DNA from: Euprymna scolopes
Lineage: Eukaryota > Mollusca > Cephalopoda > Sepiida > Sepiolidae
Assembly (NCBI GenBank): GCA_024364805.1
Contig: CM044507.1
Location: 45,693,202-45,716,331, forward strand
Direction: 5' to 3'
Length of the DNA stretch: 23,130 bases
Made by a program: the position numbers and the translations under genes. A model generated the notes under the pieces. The model saw nothing but the letters and a program-made list of their open reading frames with translations, searched no databases and had not been told where the DNA came from. Positions 9,576 to 19,141 of this stretch are shown piece after piece; position 1 is the first letter of the stretch; each line of letters starts with the position of its first letter.

Positions 9576-10759
9576 CAATATTGGTCCAAATTCAACAGCT
9601 CAATTTAGAGCCACAGGCAGGCAGTACAATCAAGTCTAGGAAGACCAAAGATCACCAAATAGGAAAAAATTGCTTGAAAATCCAGCCTATGCATAAACTG
9701 CAATGTGCAAATTAACTTTTAAATAAACTAATTAATTCTTACACATTTCACTTTCCCTTCACCCAATAAATTTTACGCGCTTTTTGTTTATTTCCAAATA
9801 GGTTAAAAACTTATATATATTTTAAATAAAATTTTGTTTTTGTTAAGAAAAAGATGAACAAGACTTTTGTGGTTTTAATAGCTGTCATTTTTTAATTTTC
9901 CTTTCATTAATTTTCTCTTTCTAGCTATCGTTTCAGAATCTTCCCTAATACAGCAATGCTAGGAGTTTTTTTTTTATTACCAAATTCCTTTTTAAATATA
10001 CTAAGTAATTCAAGCAATGCAGTTAATGTCCTGTTGATTTCTAATTTTTTATGTCTTAAAATTTATGTTCCTATTTAATTAAATGCTAAAAATTACTTTA
10101 TTTTCCTGCTATTAAATTTTATTTTGAAATATTTCTCCACATATTTTATTTACAAGTAGTTCTTGTTGTTTGCATTGAAGAAATATTGGCAAATATACAC
10201 TTAATCTTTTATGTTAGTTCAGTCTTTTTCAGCATTTCAACTGCAAGGTAATGTTTTATCTTCATCTTATCTTTCATAAGATGAACGTTATATGAAACCC
10301 CTTTCCAAAGCTGTTGTTTGCATCCCCTTTCAAATAATGGTATTTCCCTTTCGTGTTAAAAAGAACTGTCCATTACACACCTCTTAACCTATATCAACCT
10401 CCTATTAATAATATAAATTCACCAAGTACTGTGTACACTATTACATTCCATTATAAATTTTGTCCCATCACATGCACCCCCGCTACACAAATCCTTTATG
10501 TTAGCTCTTGCACATCTGGAATAACAAAGTATTATTCATTGAAAAATATTTCAAAAAAATATAATTTTTATTTGCCGAAAGTTCACACATGTCAATGTAG
10601 TGTATTTTAGTGTACAAGTTCACAAATATATTATTTTTCATTTTTTTTCTTTGCTTTGCCATAACTGGATATAGAAAGACGTCAGACGTTCATTAATTTG
10701 TATATTTGGTACTCTAGATAAATTGAAAGGTAATTTATTAAATTTGTTTTTCATGGTGC
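9576..10759. other. AT-rich intergenic stretch, no gene seen
   Basis: There are only short AT-driven frames. A perfect hairpin lies at 10262-10284 (TCATCTTAT, loop CTTTC, ATAAGATGA), probably by chance. The last 150 bp may already hold very faint zinc-finger-repeat remnants (TTCACAAATATATTATTTTTC near 10618), but they are too weak to claim. Confidence 0.5.
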
Positions 10760-11466
10760 AAGTGGCGTGTATGAATACTTAAATTATGGCCTGTATGTGC
10801 CTGCATATGTTGAAAATAACTTTTGTTTAATTGATAGAGCACATACGTAACAATAATATGGTATTTCTTCTGCACAAAGTTTTTAGTACTTAAACAGTAC
10901 CAAAAAAACAAAATATTTCACAATTTATTTTTAATAAGTATGCTTGTGAGAGCTACAAAATACTCTGCATGAATGTATTTCACAAGAATAATTTCTCCAT
11001 CCTCATTATAAGATGTGACAAAAATAAGCTGCATATTTATATAAGATTATTGTTCGCAGATTTATTCACATGTACTGTAACATAATTCACTTTTTTGTAC
11101 CAAAAAGGCACAAATTTCATAAAACAATTTGCCTCAAATATGTGTTGACATATGCTGCAATAAGTATAACTTCCATACAAAAGACACACAAGGAAAATAA
11201 TTTCATTTCAATTATGTATAAATGTACCTATATTGCAATATAGGCAGTTTTTTTCTAAACTAACGAAATACTTTAGGAGATTATGGTTTATGTTAAGAAA
11301 TAACATATCAAGTTTGTTCAAAAAAGAAGAGCCACACACTTCACAGTAATATAGTTAATACGTAGTACATACTTGTAAAATTAAGAACAATATACTTCAC
11401 AAGAATATTTTTACAGTATGTGTTCACATGCACATATAGGATTTCTTTATAAACAAGACAAAATAT
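10760..11466 (-). pseudogene. Decayed C2H2 zinc-finger repeats downstream of the finger gene
   Basis: Downstream of the gene's stop, the minus strand keeps recognisable but mutated pieces of the same 84-bp finger unit. The plus-strand counterpart of Y-S-C-E-V-C (ACATACTTCACAAGAATATGG) recurs in altered form starting near 10841, 10911, 10973, 11110, 11190, 11334, 11390 and 11461. The counterpart of the HMRTHTGEK linker recurs near 10770 (TATGTGCCTGCATATGTTG), 11140 (TATGTGTTGACATATGCTG) and 11418. The 11461 piece is exactly 84 bp from the first intact unit at 11545; others are 56-70 bp apart or multiples with deletions. Frames are lost. This implies roughly eight further ancestral fingers at the protein's C-terminal side. 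Confidence 0.7.
11061..11066 (-). terminator. Candidate poly(A) signal for the zinc-finger gene
   Basis: AATAAA on the minus strand, about 400 bp past the stop codon, is the first canonical signal downstream. It lies inside the decayed finger repeats, which would then serve as 3' UTR. AT-rich DNA yields such hexamers by chance, so transcript data are needed to confirm it. Confidence 0.25.
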
Positions 11467-12687
11467 TTAACAAGGGTATGGTGTCTCTTCAATGTGCATT
11501 TGCATATGTTTAAACATATTTTGTTTCATTGTAAAAGAAGAACCACATACTTCACAAGAATATGGTTTCTCTCCAGAATGCCTATGTAAATGTTGCATCA
11601 TGCTTTCTTTTCTTGTGAATGAAGAGTTACATACTTCACAAGAATATGGTTTCTCTCCAGTGTGCATTCTAATATGTTGCAACCTATGTTGTTTTGTTGT
11701 AAAAGACGAACCACATACTTCACAAGAATATGGTTTCTCTCCAGTATGTGTTTGCATATGTCGCAACATGTGTTGCTTCTGCGTAAAAGAAGAGCCACAT
11801 ACTTCACAAGAAAACGGTCTCTCTCCAGTATGTGTTCGCATATGTTGCAACATTTGTTGCTTACTCGTAAAAGAAGAGCCACATACTTCACAGGAATATG
11901 GTTTCTCTCCAGTATGCATTCGCTTATGTCGCAACATTTCATGTTTCATTGTAAAAGAACAGCCACATACTTCACAAGAATATGGTTTTTCTCCAGTATG
12001 CGTCCGCATATGTTGCAGCACATGTTGCTTTTGTGTAAAAGAACAGCCACAAACCTCACAAGAATATGGTTTTTCTCCCGTATGTGTTCGCATATGTAGC
12101 AACATGCTTTGTTTCCATGTAAAAGATGAGCCACACACTTTACAAGAATATGGTTTCTCTCCAGTATGTATTCGCATATGTAGCAACACATGTTGTTTTC
12201 TTGTAAAAGAGGAATCACATACTTCACAAGAATATGGCTTCTCACCAGTATGTGTTCGCATGTGTTGCTTCATACTTACTTTCTGTGTAAAGGAAGTGCC
12301 ACATACTTTACACGAATATGGTTTCTCTCCAGTATGTGTTAACATATGTTGCACCACATGTTGCTTTTGTGTAAAAGTAGAGTTACATATTTCACATGAA
12401 TATGGTTTCTCTCCAGTATGTACTTGCATGTGTCGCAACATACTTTGTTTTCTTGTAAAAGAAGAACCACATACTTCACAAGAATGTGGTTTCTCTCCAG
12501 TATGCATTCGCATATGTTGCCGCACATGTGTTTTCTGTTTAAAAGAAGAACCACATATTTCACAAGAATATGGTTTTTCTCCAGTATGAGTTCGCATATG
12601 TTGTAAAATATGTTGTTTCTTTGTACAAGAATAGGCACATACTTCACAAGAATATGGTTCCTCTCCAGTATCAGATTTATTGTTCAT
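11467..12687 (-). CDS. Poly-C2H2 zinc-finger protein, 14 fingers, single open exon
   Basis: The 406-residue product is almost entirely C2H2 fingers. After an 11-residue N-terminus (MNNKSDTGEEP) come 14 units of exactly 28 residues (residues 12-398), each C-x2-C-x12-H-x3-H, joined by TGEKP linkers (TGERP once, SGEKP once); then comes a short tail, IEETPYPC, and TAA. The consensus is YSCEVCGSSFT. Finger 1 has Cys in place of the core Phe, so it may fold poorly. No KRAB, BTB, ZAD, SCAN or SET domain is encoded. The family usually binds DNA in the nucleus as a regulator; the target is unknown. The ATG at 12687 has A at -3, no in-frame ATG or finger remnant lies just upstream, and no clear splice acceptor is seen, but an unseen 5' exon cannot be excluded. 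The protein ends inside what was a 15th finger. Uninterrupted over 1.2 kb, the frame is probably under selection. Confidence 0.9.
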   Translation of the reverse strand: MNNKSDTGEEPYSCEVCAYSCTKKQHILQHMRTHTGEKPYSCEICGSSFKQKTHVRQHMRMHTGEKPHSCEVCGSSFTRKQSMLRHMQVHTGEKPYSCEICNSTFTQKQHVVQHMLTHTGEKPYSCKVCGTSFTQKVSMKQHMRTHTGEKPYSCEVCDSSFTRKQHVLLHMRIHTGEKPYSCKVCGSSFTWKQSMLLHMRTHTGEKPYSCEVCGCSFTQKQHVLQHMRTHTGEKPYSCEVCGCSFTMKHEMLRHKRMHTGEKPYSCEVCGSSFTSKQQMLQHMRTHTGERPFSCEVCGSSFTQKQHMLRHMQTHTGEKPYSCEVCGSSFTTKQHRLQHIRMHTGEKPYSCEVCNSSFTRKESMMQHLHRHSGEKPYSCEVCGSSFTMKQNMFKHMQMHIEETPYPC

Positions 12688-13359
12688 TTTTTAAGTAAAA
12701 ATATGTTAGATTTTTAGTGTTATTTATTTTTTATTTTTTCCATATTGTGTTTTGTGCAATAAACCAAAGAATTATGGAACATTCGCAATGTTTGTTTCAA
12801 TTATTTCTGGATTTGAAATTTGTTAAATTGAAGAAGGTATTGACTTATATTAATCTCATGTTTCAGAAAAAAATATTACTTGTTCTTATTAATAATTGGT
12901 TAATATATATCAATATAAAACTTGTGTTTCTTAGTGTAATAGGTTACAATTGGATCTATAGTGTTGAAATTTAGCAATAATGATTTTATATCTAAGTAAA
13001 TAGAAGTAAATGGAATATAAGGGATATATTCAATGGATTTTTGTGCATCTTATCTAAATGTTATATAAACCTTATGCATATACCAAAATGTGTAGAGATA
13101 CGCTGACTTTGGACTAAGTTGGATAATTTTCGAAACATTTTAATGTATTATTCTACATTTGGAGAAGTTATGCAGATGCTAATTAAGCAATAATTAAAGT
13201 TCTGACCATTTGTGATATGTGTTGTTTTTTCAATATTTTGATACTTGAATTTGGTTTTTGTTTAAAATTTCATTAGAACATTACACACGTACAGTCCACT
13301 TGAAACGAATACTCTAGTTAACATATTATTTAATATGGATAGGAAAGCAAAAAAAATAT
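12688..13359. other. AT-rich 5' flank of the zinc-finger gene
   Basis: The promoter of the minus-strand gene should lie here if its transcript is unspliced. No convincing TATA box, initiator or 5' exon can be singled out in such AT-rich sequence. The plus-strand open frame at 12717-12974 is Ile/Leu/Phe-rich and looks like chance. Confidence 0.4.
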
Positions 13360-13500
13360 ATATAATCTTGACAAGAAAATATTTTTTCCAATATATTATA
13401 ACAAAGTTCGATTTGATGCAAGAAAAAAGTATTGGCATTGTTCACAAGGGTATGACTTCTCTCATTTTATGTTTTAACATTGCGCAATTTACATTAAGAT
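13360..13500 (-). pseudogene. Isolated zinc-finger repeat remnants 5' of the gene
   Basis: The plus strand near 13440 reads TTCACAAGGGTATGACTTC and then TCTCATTTTATGTTTTAACATTG, matching the gene's repeat pattern of TTCACAAGAATATGG, TTTCTCTCC and a CATATG-type end. About 72 bp earlier (near 13367), CTTGACAAGAAAATAT followed by TTTTTTCCA looks like a second, weaker unit. Both read toward the minus strand, like the gene. They are separated from its start by about 700 bp of non-finger DNA, so they may belong to a lost neighbouring finger gene or to the former N-terminal side of the array. Confidence 0.5.
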
Positions 13501-14729
13501 ATTTCAAAATATCTTTCCATCTGGCATTTGCATGGGTCAAGTCACCAACACAATGTAGATCAATTCCAATAAAATAATACTTGTTTTTTTTCTTATGACT
13601 GTTAGATATTCTGCAAATATCAAAAAATAAATTATAAATTACAAGAAAAGATAACAGAAAATAGATATATTCCAATCTAATAATGCACATTTTATCGTTA
13701 AGGTTTTTAAAAATATAACAAATTTTAAAACTACATTTCCAAAAAAGATATTAATTTTTTATAAATGTTCTTTAAAAACAAAATTATTTTATCACGTTGA
13801 ACATATGTGTAAATGCTTATTTTATAAAGTAAATTAAATTACACATTGTGGACTAAAAGGCAAAATTACAGTTCTGTACAAGTCTATGAGGAAGTTTCCA
13901 AATTTATTATTGATTAAATTAAAAATAGATTGAAGACATTTGTTGCAACACATATTTATAAGATGAATTCTTTTAGATAATATTGGAATTAAGGTCCACA
14001 AAACCGTCTTTAATGAGATTCAAAACATAATAATCTTCTTTCTCATAAATTATAAAAACTTTTGTGAATAGACTTGGGAATCACAGCAAAAAATGCCTAC
14101 AGTTGTGTGTGCTCATTGCAGAGAAGCACATGCACCAAAACCTGGAACCTATATGATGCAAAAAATATTAAAATAAGAGGATAAATGCAAATTTGGCGCT
14201 ATCAGGATTTGAGGTGGCAGCATAAAAAGACGTTTCTCTCTGGCATAGATATTATCTTGTTCACGTGCATTTGAGAATGAGAAGAAAAAGAATAAGAAAA
14301 GAAAAATATGATGGCTGTTTAGGCAAATCAGCCAAGTAAAATGCTGAGAGTTAAGAAGAGTTCTGACCTTTTTCTTTCTCTGCTTTTATTTTCATAATTT
14401 TCAAAAAAAAAAAATTATTTTGAATACTTTAGTGGTGACCTTATCAGAATTATAATAATTACATTTTATTTGCAAGAATGTTTGATTAATGTTTTAAAAT
14501 GCAGGTAATAAATTGGACAATTTCATTTCATTGCTTTTTATTTTAATGTATAGGCTGAGCAAAAATATATAATGGAAAACGGTTAGGTCATTAGCTTGAT
14601 GAACATATGTGGTGTGATAGAATTCATTCAACAAAATAACTCCAAAATATTTTAAGATATTATTAAATGGGAATATATTAGTATACCCCCACTACTCATT
14701 ACTTCATCAAAATTGATCAAGAACGTAAT
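13501..14729. other. AT-rich intergenic stretch, no gene seen
   Basis: Only short frames and A/T runs are present. Nothing resembling a gene, RNA gene or transposon could be supported. Confidence 0.5.
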
Positions 14730-14832
14730 CATCTGACATTGATCATCAAAGATGTGCTGTTCAGGAGCAAAGATCACCTTCAAGCATGAAAAATAAATAA
14801 GCATTTGACGACTCGCCTTTCTGTAGGTTAAC
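14730..14832 (+). repeat. Diverged direct repeat, copy 1
   Basis: The segment has ATTGATCATC, then GAGCAAAGATCA, then TCAAGCATGAAAAA, then CTTTCTGTAGG. It matches 15322-15410 in the same order (TTGATCATC, GAAGCAAAGATCA, TTAAGCACGAAAAA, CTTTTTGTATAGG), at about 70% by eye with small gaps. Confidence 0.5.
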
Positions 14833-15321
14833 CGCTATTTTTACTTTTGATTAACTAGTTGTTCTTTTACTTTTGTGCTCTCTTAAACCTTCTTCTCGCC
14901 TATAAAAAAACTCTTATGCTGCTTTTCTAAAATTATTTCATAGTAGTCACCATACATCTATTTCCAACATGGTTTCAACAGGTTATCTATCAGTAGGATC
15001 ACATCTCTAGTAAACAGGTAATAGGGATAAAATTTCATAATCTCATTCCTTGTGAACCCTAAAGCAACATCTGAGTCAGACAAAAATCCCAGTTTTTCTT
15101 CTCAATCTCTGTAAGTGACTGTGACTAGCTGTTGAGAGCTCCATAACTAGGAAATATTTCTCTCAGTATTATTTCAGATATCATTTATGCCTATCGTTGG
15201 CAGTTTCTAGGTCCTGATTGGTAATTTGGTACCTACTCACAAAAAGGTTGATGTGTTTATGAATGTATACTTAAAGGGTTTAGGTCTCTTATGTAGGGCA
15301 ATAATCTGGTTTGGATCATCA
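14833..15321. other. Spacer between the two diverged repeats
   Basis: AT-rich DNA with no supported feature. The pair plus this spacer could be an old tandem duplication of about 590 bp, but outside the matched segments I could not align it. Confidence 0.4.
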
Positions 15322-15410
15322 AATCTGGTGTTGATCATCTGGTGTTGAGAAGCAAAGATCAATTTTAAGCACGAAAAAGAATTTGATTGTTTTTCTTTTT
15401 GTATAGGAAC
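15322..15410 (+). repeat. Diverged direct repeat, copy 2
   Basis: Partner of 14730-14832, in the same orientation and about 590 bp downstream. No coding or transposon motif is seen inside. Confidence 0.5.
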
Positions 15411-17924
15411 ATTATTCTAAGTTAAATGACAATGTTGCATTCGTGTAGAAAACATCTAAATGCAGTTTCTATTTCATGTGTTTTCAAATTGATTATTGTC
15501 AAGTTCTGGGCGATTTAAGTTTGGTAATATCAACCCTAACTCCAGGGTCTGTCTATTAACAACATGGATATGGTTTGGATGCAAGAAGATTGTTATGCTT
15601 TACTTTACATTGAGAATAAGATGTGTATGACTTTGCCTTTTTTGCAACAGAATTTTATTAACAAATTAAAATATCTTAAGATTTGGTGATATTTACGATT
15701 TGTAATCTGTGGGATTTGCCTTTCTGACATTATAAGGATCAATAAATTTCTATAACACTCTTCTTTCCTTTTTCTTCATCTGTCTTTATCTCACTGTTAC
15801 CTCAGTAGGCAGTGGAGAGCTCTCTTTCTTTCAGATTCATTTATTTTCCATCTCTGTTACTATGACTAGCAATGGTTCTCCTCTTAGTTTCAGACTCATC
15901 GTCACATGAACAAGTACACTTTTCAAAATTGGAATATGTATCTTGACAGTCAGTCATTACTTTCCCTTAACCTTTAATGCACTACACCAGTTACAAAAGC
16001 CAGATATCATTGACATGTTTTTCTGGCACCATAAAATATTCAAACTATATCATAATTCTCATTTATCATACGAATTTCTTATACTCTGAAATCAATTTAT
16101 TCATTTATCGCCATATTTTTGCTTTAACCAGGTTTGTATTAACCCTTTTAACTTGATATCGTCAGACTAGAATCACAAAAATTCAATACAAAGGATTGAT
16201 GTGATAAAATATAATTTAAAGAACCTGCTTATCTTTTTTTAAATATGTTGTAAAATATTTAATTATTTTATGTTTAATTGTATGAAATAGGTTAAATCTT
16301 TGAACATAAGTTTGACTTTAACATTCAGTGGAAGGCTTAAAAATGTATGATTAAATATTGTCAGTGGAAAATGGAAAAATCCAAAGAGTTAAACCCTTGC
16401 TATTCCATCCACAAGATAAAAGAAAATATAACATCTTCAGAATATGAAAAAATGTCTCGGAATGAATTAATTTTAACGGATATTAATTCATAAATCGTTG
16501 AGAATTGCTATATAAATTAAAAGATATTCTTAATGAAATAAAATTTGCAAAATATATTCTTAAATCCGCTATCATTTTTTTTTTAAATAAATCAGATTAA
16601 GCAATGGTTTTAATCAAATATTTTTTTAAATAACCTAAGCCATAATATTTTAATTTAAGTTGTTAAGATTTCTCCATTTCTTTAAGTCAATGTTTTTCTA
16701 TGTTAAGAAATTTTCAGTAATTTAATGAACCTCTTTTTTTTCTAATCTGATAAAATTATATTTCAGGGGCATGAATGATTTTGCAGTTAGGGAATGGAGT
16801 GAATTTCTTATGTAAACTTCAGCACTTCTGTAATATATATGTAGACAAAATTTAAATTTTGATTTACTTAACTGGTTTAATATCATTTAGTAAATGATAA
16901 AAAAGTAGCCAGGCTTGATATGTCAAGTGCCACTAAGAACGAATTATTCACCATACAAATGATTCAGATATTTGATGACATACACAGTCCCTGCTATAGC
17001 CAATTATAATAAGAAAACTCTATCTCCTTGTAGAAATGACGTAGAATCAACTGTGCCATAAATAACAGCTATGATATTTAATAAAAAAACATAAGTTGTT
17101 TCATTGACCAAGTTTGAATATGGCGTTGAAAGTAATAAATATTTTAGGAAGACTTGAAAACAATTACGGTTGAAGGAAGACTTAAAACAATTATAAAATA
17201 TGAAGATGTAAAGTGATAAAAGTTGAAAGTATTTTACTTGAAAATATTACAAATTATCTCAGTAGGATGATGAAGCCTCTGGCAGAGTATATACTTTTAA
17301 GTCAGGAAAGATCCAATAGCAAGTAGACTCCTAAAGGGCCTGTGATGCAGACATATGCTGCTATCAATGGCAGCATGAGCTGAGTCAAATACAATTAATC
17401 CATTCTAATAGCGGATACTCTGAAATGGACAAGAAGATTGAAGATTGACACTAGTAAAAAACATGGTCTTTGAATCAGCAATTGAGTTCTGCTGACAGTG
17501 CATGTTAATTTATCTGGTGAAGATTCGATTGCAAAGAGAGAAAATTAGAAGCTTTAAATTTTTGCTAATGTTTGCTGTTTGGAAAACCAAAATGGGAGAA
17601 CTCACTATCTCACCCCTAGTGAGTGTAGGCTTACAAGTTTTTGTAGTCTGGTGACACAATGATGAGTGGAGAATCACTGACATAAAGAAACTTTGAATAG
17701 CAACAGCACCAGAAAGTTTGCAGAGTTGATATGGGCCACTGCATGTTTGATATGTATACACACTGTTAGATATTGTTGTGTTGAGCAAACTGTTTATCAA
17801 TCAGTAACAAGAAGTGATGAATTGTACAAAAGGTTGTTTATTCATACAATTTCATACCTAGTAGAAATGAATAATAAATAAAATGATGAACAAAATTGCC
17901 AAATTCTGGTAGTTTTCCTAATTT
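15411..17924. other. AT-rich intergenic stretch, no gene seen
   Basis: About 2.5 kb of AT-rich DNA. A weak ~70-bp tandem duplication lies near 15790-15905 (paired CTGTTAC... and CAGA[CT]TCAT motifs). The minus frame at 17510-17800 and the overlapping plus frame resemble no family. A slightly GC-richer island near 17265-17500 holds only short broken frames. Confidence 0.5.
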
Positions 17925-18690
17925 GTTCATGGCGATTTTATGTTTTTGTATAATGGAATAAACATTAGTGGTTTAATTATGCTATATTATGGAGATTTAC
18001 TGAATTTGTATTGAGAGGCAAACAGTAGCGATTTAATGTGTTTATTTCATGGAATAAAACTGAAAATGTTATGAGTTTATATGCTGGAATAAACATTAGA
18101 GATTTAATAATTTAATATGATGAAACAAACATTAGATATCTAATGATATTATAGCATGGTGTAGATCCTGGATATTAAATAATTTTATATCAGGGAATAA
18201 CTGTCAGATATTTAATAATTTTATATCATAAACATTGGAATTTTTATGATTTTGTATCCTAATATATCCAGTACAAATGTAGTGTTTTTATATTAGCAAA
18301 TTTGCTCTGGAGTACATGATTTTATAAGGAATAAACACTGAATATTTAATCATTGATAATGTGGAATAAACAAATGAGATTTAATTACTTTATATCCTCT
18401 AATGATTGAATGTAATGAAATAAATAGAGAATTAATAATTTTATATCATACAGAAACATTTTTGTATTTAAATAATTTATATCATGCAATAAACAGTGGT
18501 GATTTAATAATTTTAGATAACTAAATAGACACAGAATATTTAATGAGTTTATATCATAAATAAAAAGTGAAGATTTTCCAATTTTATATCATGAAAGTAA
18601 AAGTGGATATTTCACGATTTTATATCTTAATATAAACACTGCATACTTAATGAAAACATATCATGAAATAAACATCGAATATTTAAGGAT
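17925..18690. repeat. Diverged 35-bp AT-rich minisatellite (about 20 units)
   Basis: A unit starting GGAATAAACA, continuing with ATTTAAT and ending TTTATATCAT recurs through this stretch. Unit starts lie near 17955, 18017, 18052, 18086, 18122, 18197, 18229, 18330, 18363, 18416, 18452, 18487, 18522, 18557, 18593, 18632 and 18667; most steps are 32-39 bp or multiples of that. Copies are quite diverged, so the array is old. Most units carry AATAAA or a one-off variant on the plus strand. There are no unique spacers, so it is not CRISPR-like. Confidence 0.85.
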
Positions 18691-18964
18691 ACCAAAGGCT
18701 AAGGGTCAAGTAACTCTGAAAGAACCTCCAAAGTCTCAATGGGCAGAAGAGTTTTATGAAGCAAATGTTCAGATAAGTATATGAAGACATGCAACCTATC
18801 TATCTGCTTCAATCATAGAATTTTACTTGCCATTGGAAATTGCACATGGATTCAGGAAGGAAGGTGTGCATTCTAGTCATTATATTTAAGTAAAAAAAAT
18901 ATGACATTACATGTAAGTAAAAATAAATTCATGCATATATTTTGATGATTATATTGTGCAACAA
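18691..18964. other. Unassigned DNA between minisatellite and open frame
   Basis: Directly after the minisatellite, a 33-codon plus-strand frame (IPKAKGQVTLKEPPKSQ...) reads less AT-biased than its neighbours, but it has no start codon, family likeness or splice signal I can defend. Confidence 0.3.
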
Positions 18965-19141
18965 CTAGTCAAAAGATTTTTCAGGGCACTGTGACTGATG
19001 TGGGTAGGCCATGTAATAGCTAGTACTTGAACTAACAGAAGCAGTGGATGTGGAATTTTGTTCAACTTTTCCAGAAAAAGCAGAGAAAATATTAGGTAGC
19101 TGCATCTGCAATTGAGTAGGCTTTTTAAGGATCCACTCTGC
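18965..19141 (-). other. Exon-like open frame of unknown origin
   Basis: A 58-codon minus-strand frame ends in TAG at 18965-18967. It reads WILKKPTQLQMQLPNIFSAF and later a Ser/Thr-rich run followed by YYMAYPHQSQCPEKSFD. The composition is protein-like (Gln, Ser, Thr, Pro) and unlike the Ile/Phe/Lys bias of chance frames in this window, and base composition rises here. Upstream on the minus strand, CCTTATCTTCTAG near 19150 is a fair splice acceptor, but using it would put this frame behind a stop, so a later AG near 19139 would be needed. No start codon is visible and no family is recognised. It may be a terminal exon or a relic of a transposon or processed gene. Confidence 0.25.

Noticed and set aside
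11227-11244. Perfect 18-bp palindrome CCTATATTGCAATATAGG
   Set aside because: It sits inside the decayed finger repeats and is AT-rich; no factor or element is known to me for it, and one short palindrome in 23 kb is not notable.
11492-12589. Long plus-strand open frame (365 codons) with a 28-residue repeat
   Set aside because: It is the exact antisense of the zinc-finger array; the 84-bp period keeps the opposite strand open as well. The product repeats HTSQEYGFSPVC and has no known domain.
11598-12647. Several 100-residue frames in other phases across the finger array
   Set aside because: They are out-of-frame readings of the same 84-bp repeat.
12717-12974. Plus-strand 85-codon frame upstream of the finger gene
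   Set aside because: Ile/Leu/Phe/Lys-rich product of AT-rich DNA with no family likeness.
17510-17881. Overlapping minus (96 codons) and plus (62 codons) frames
   Set aside because: No domain, no splice or poly(A) context; length is within reach of chance.
17925-18690. Regular ~35-bp repeats as a CRISPR array
   Set aside because: Units follow one another directly without unique spacers, are diverged, and lie in animal DNA with no cas genes.
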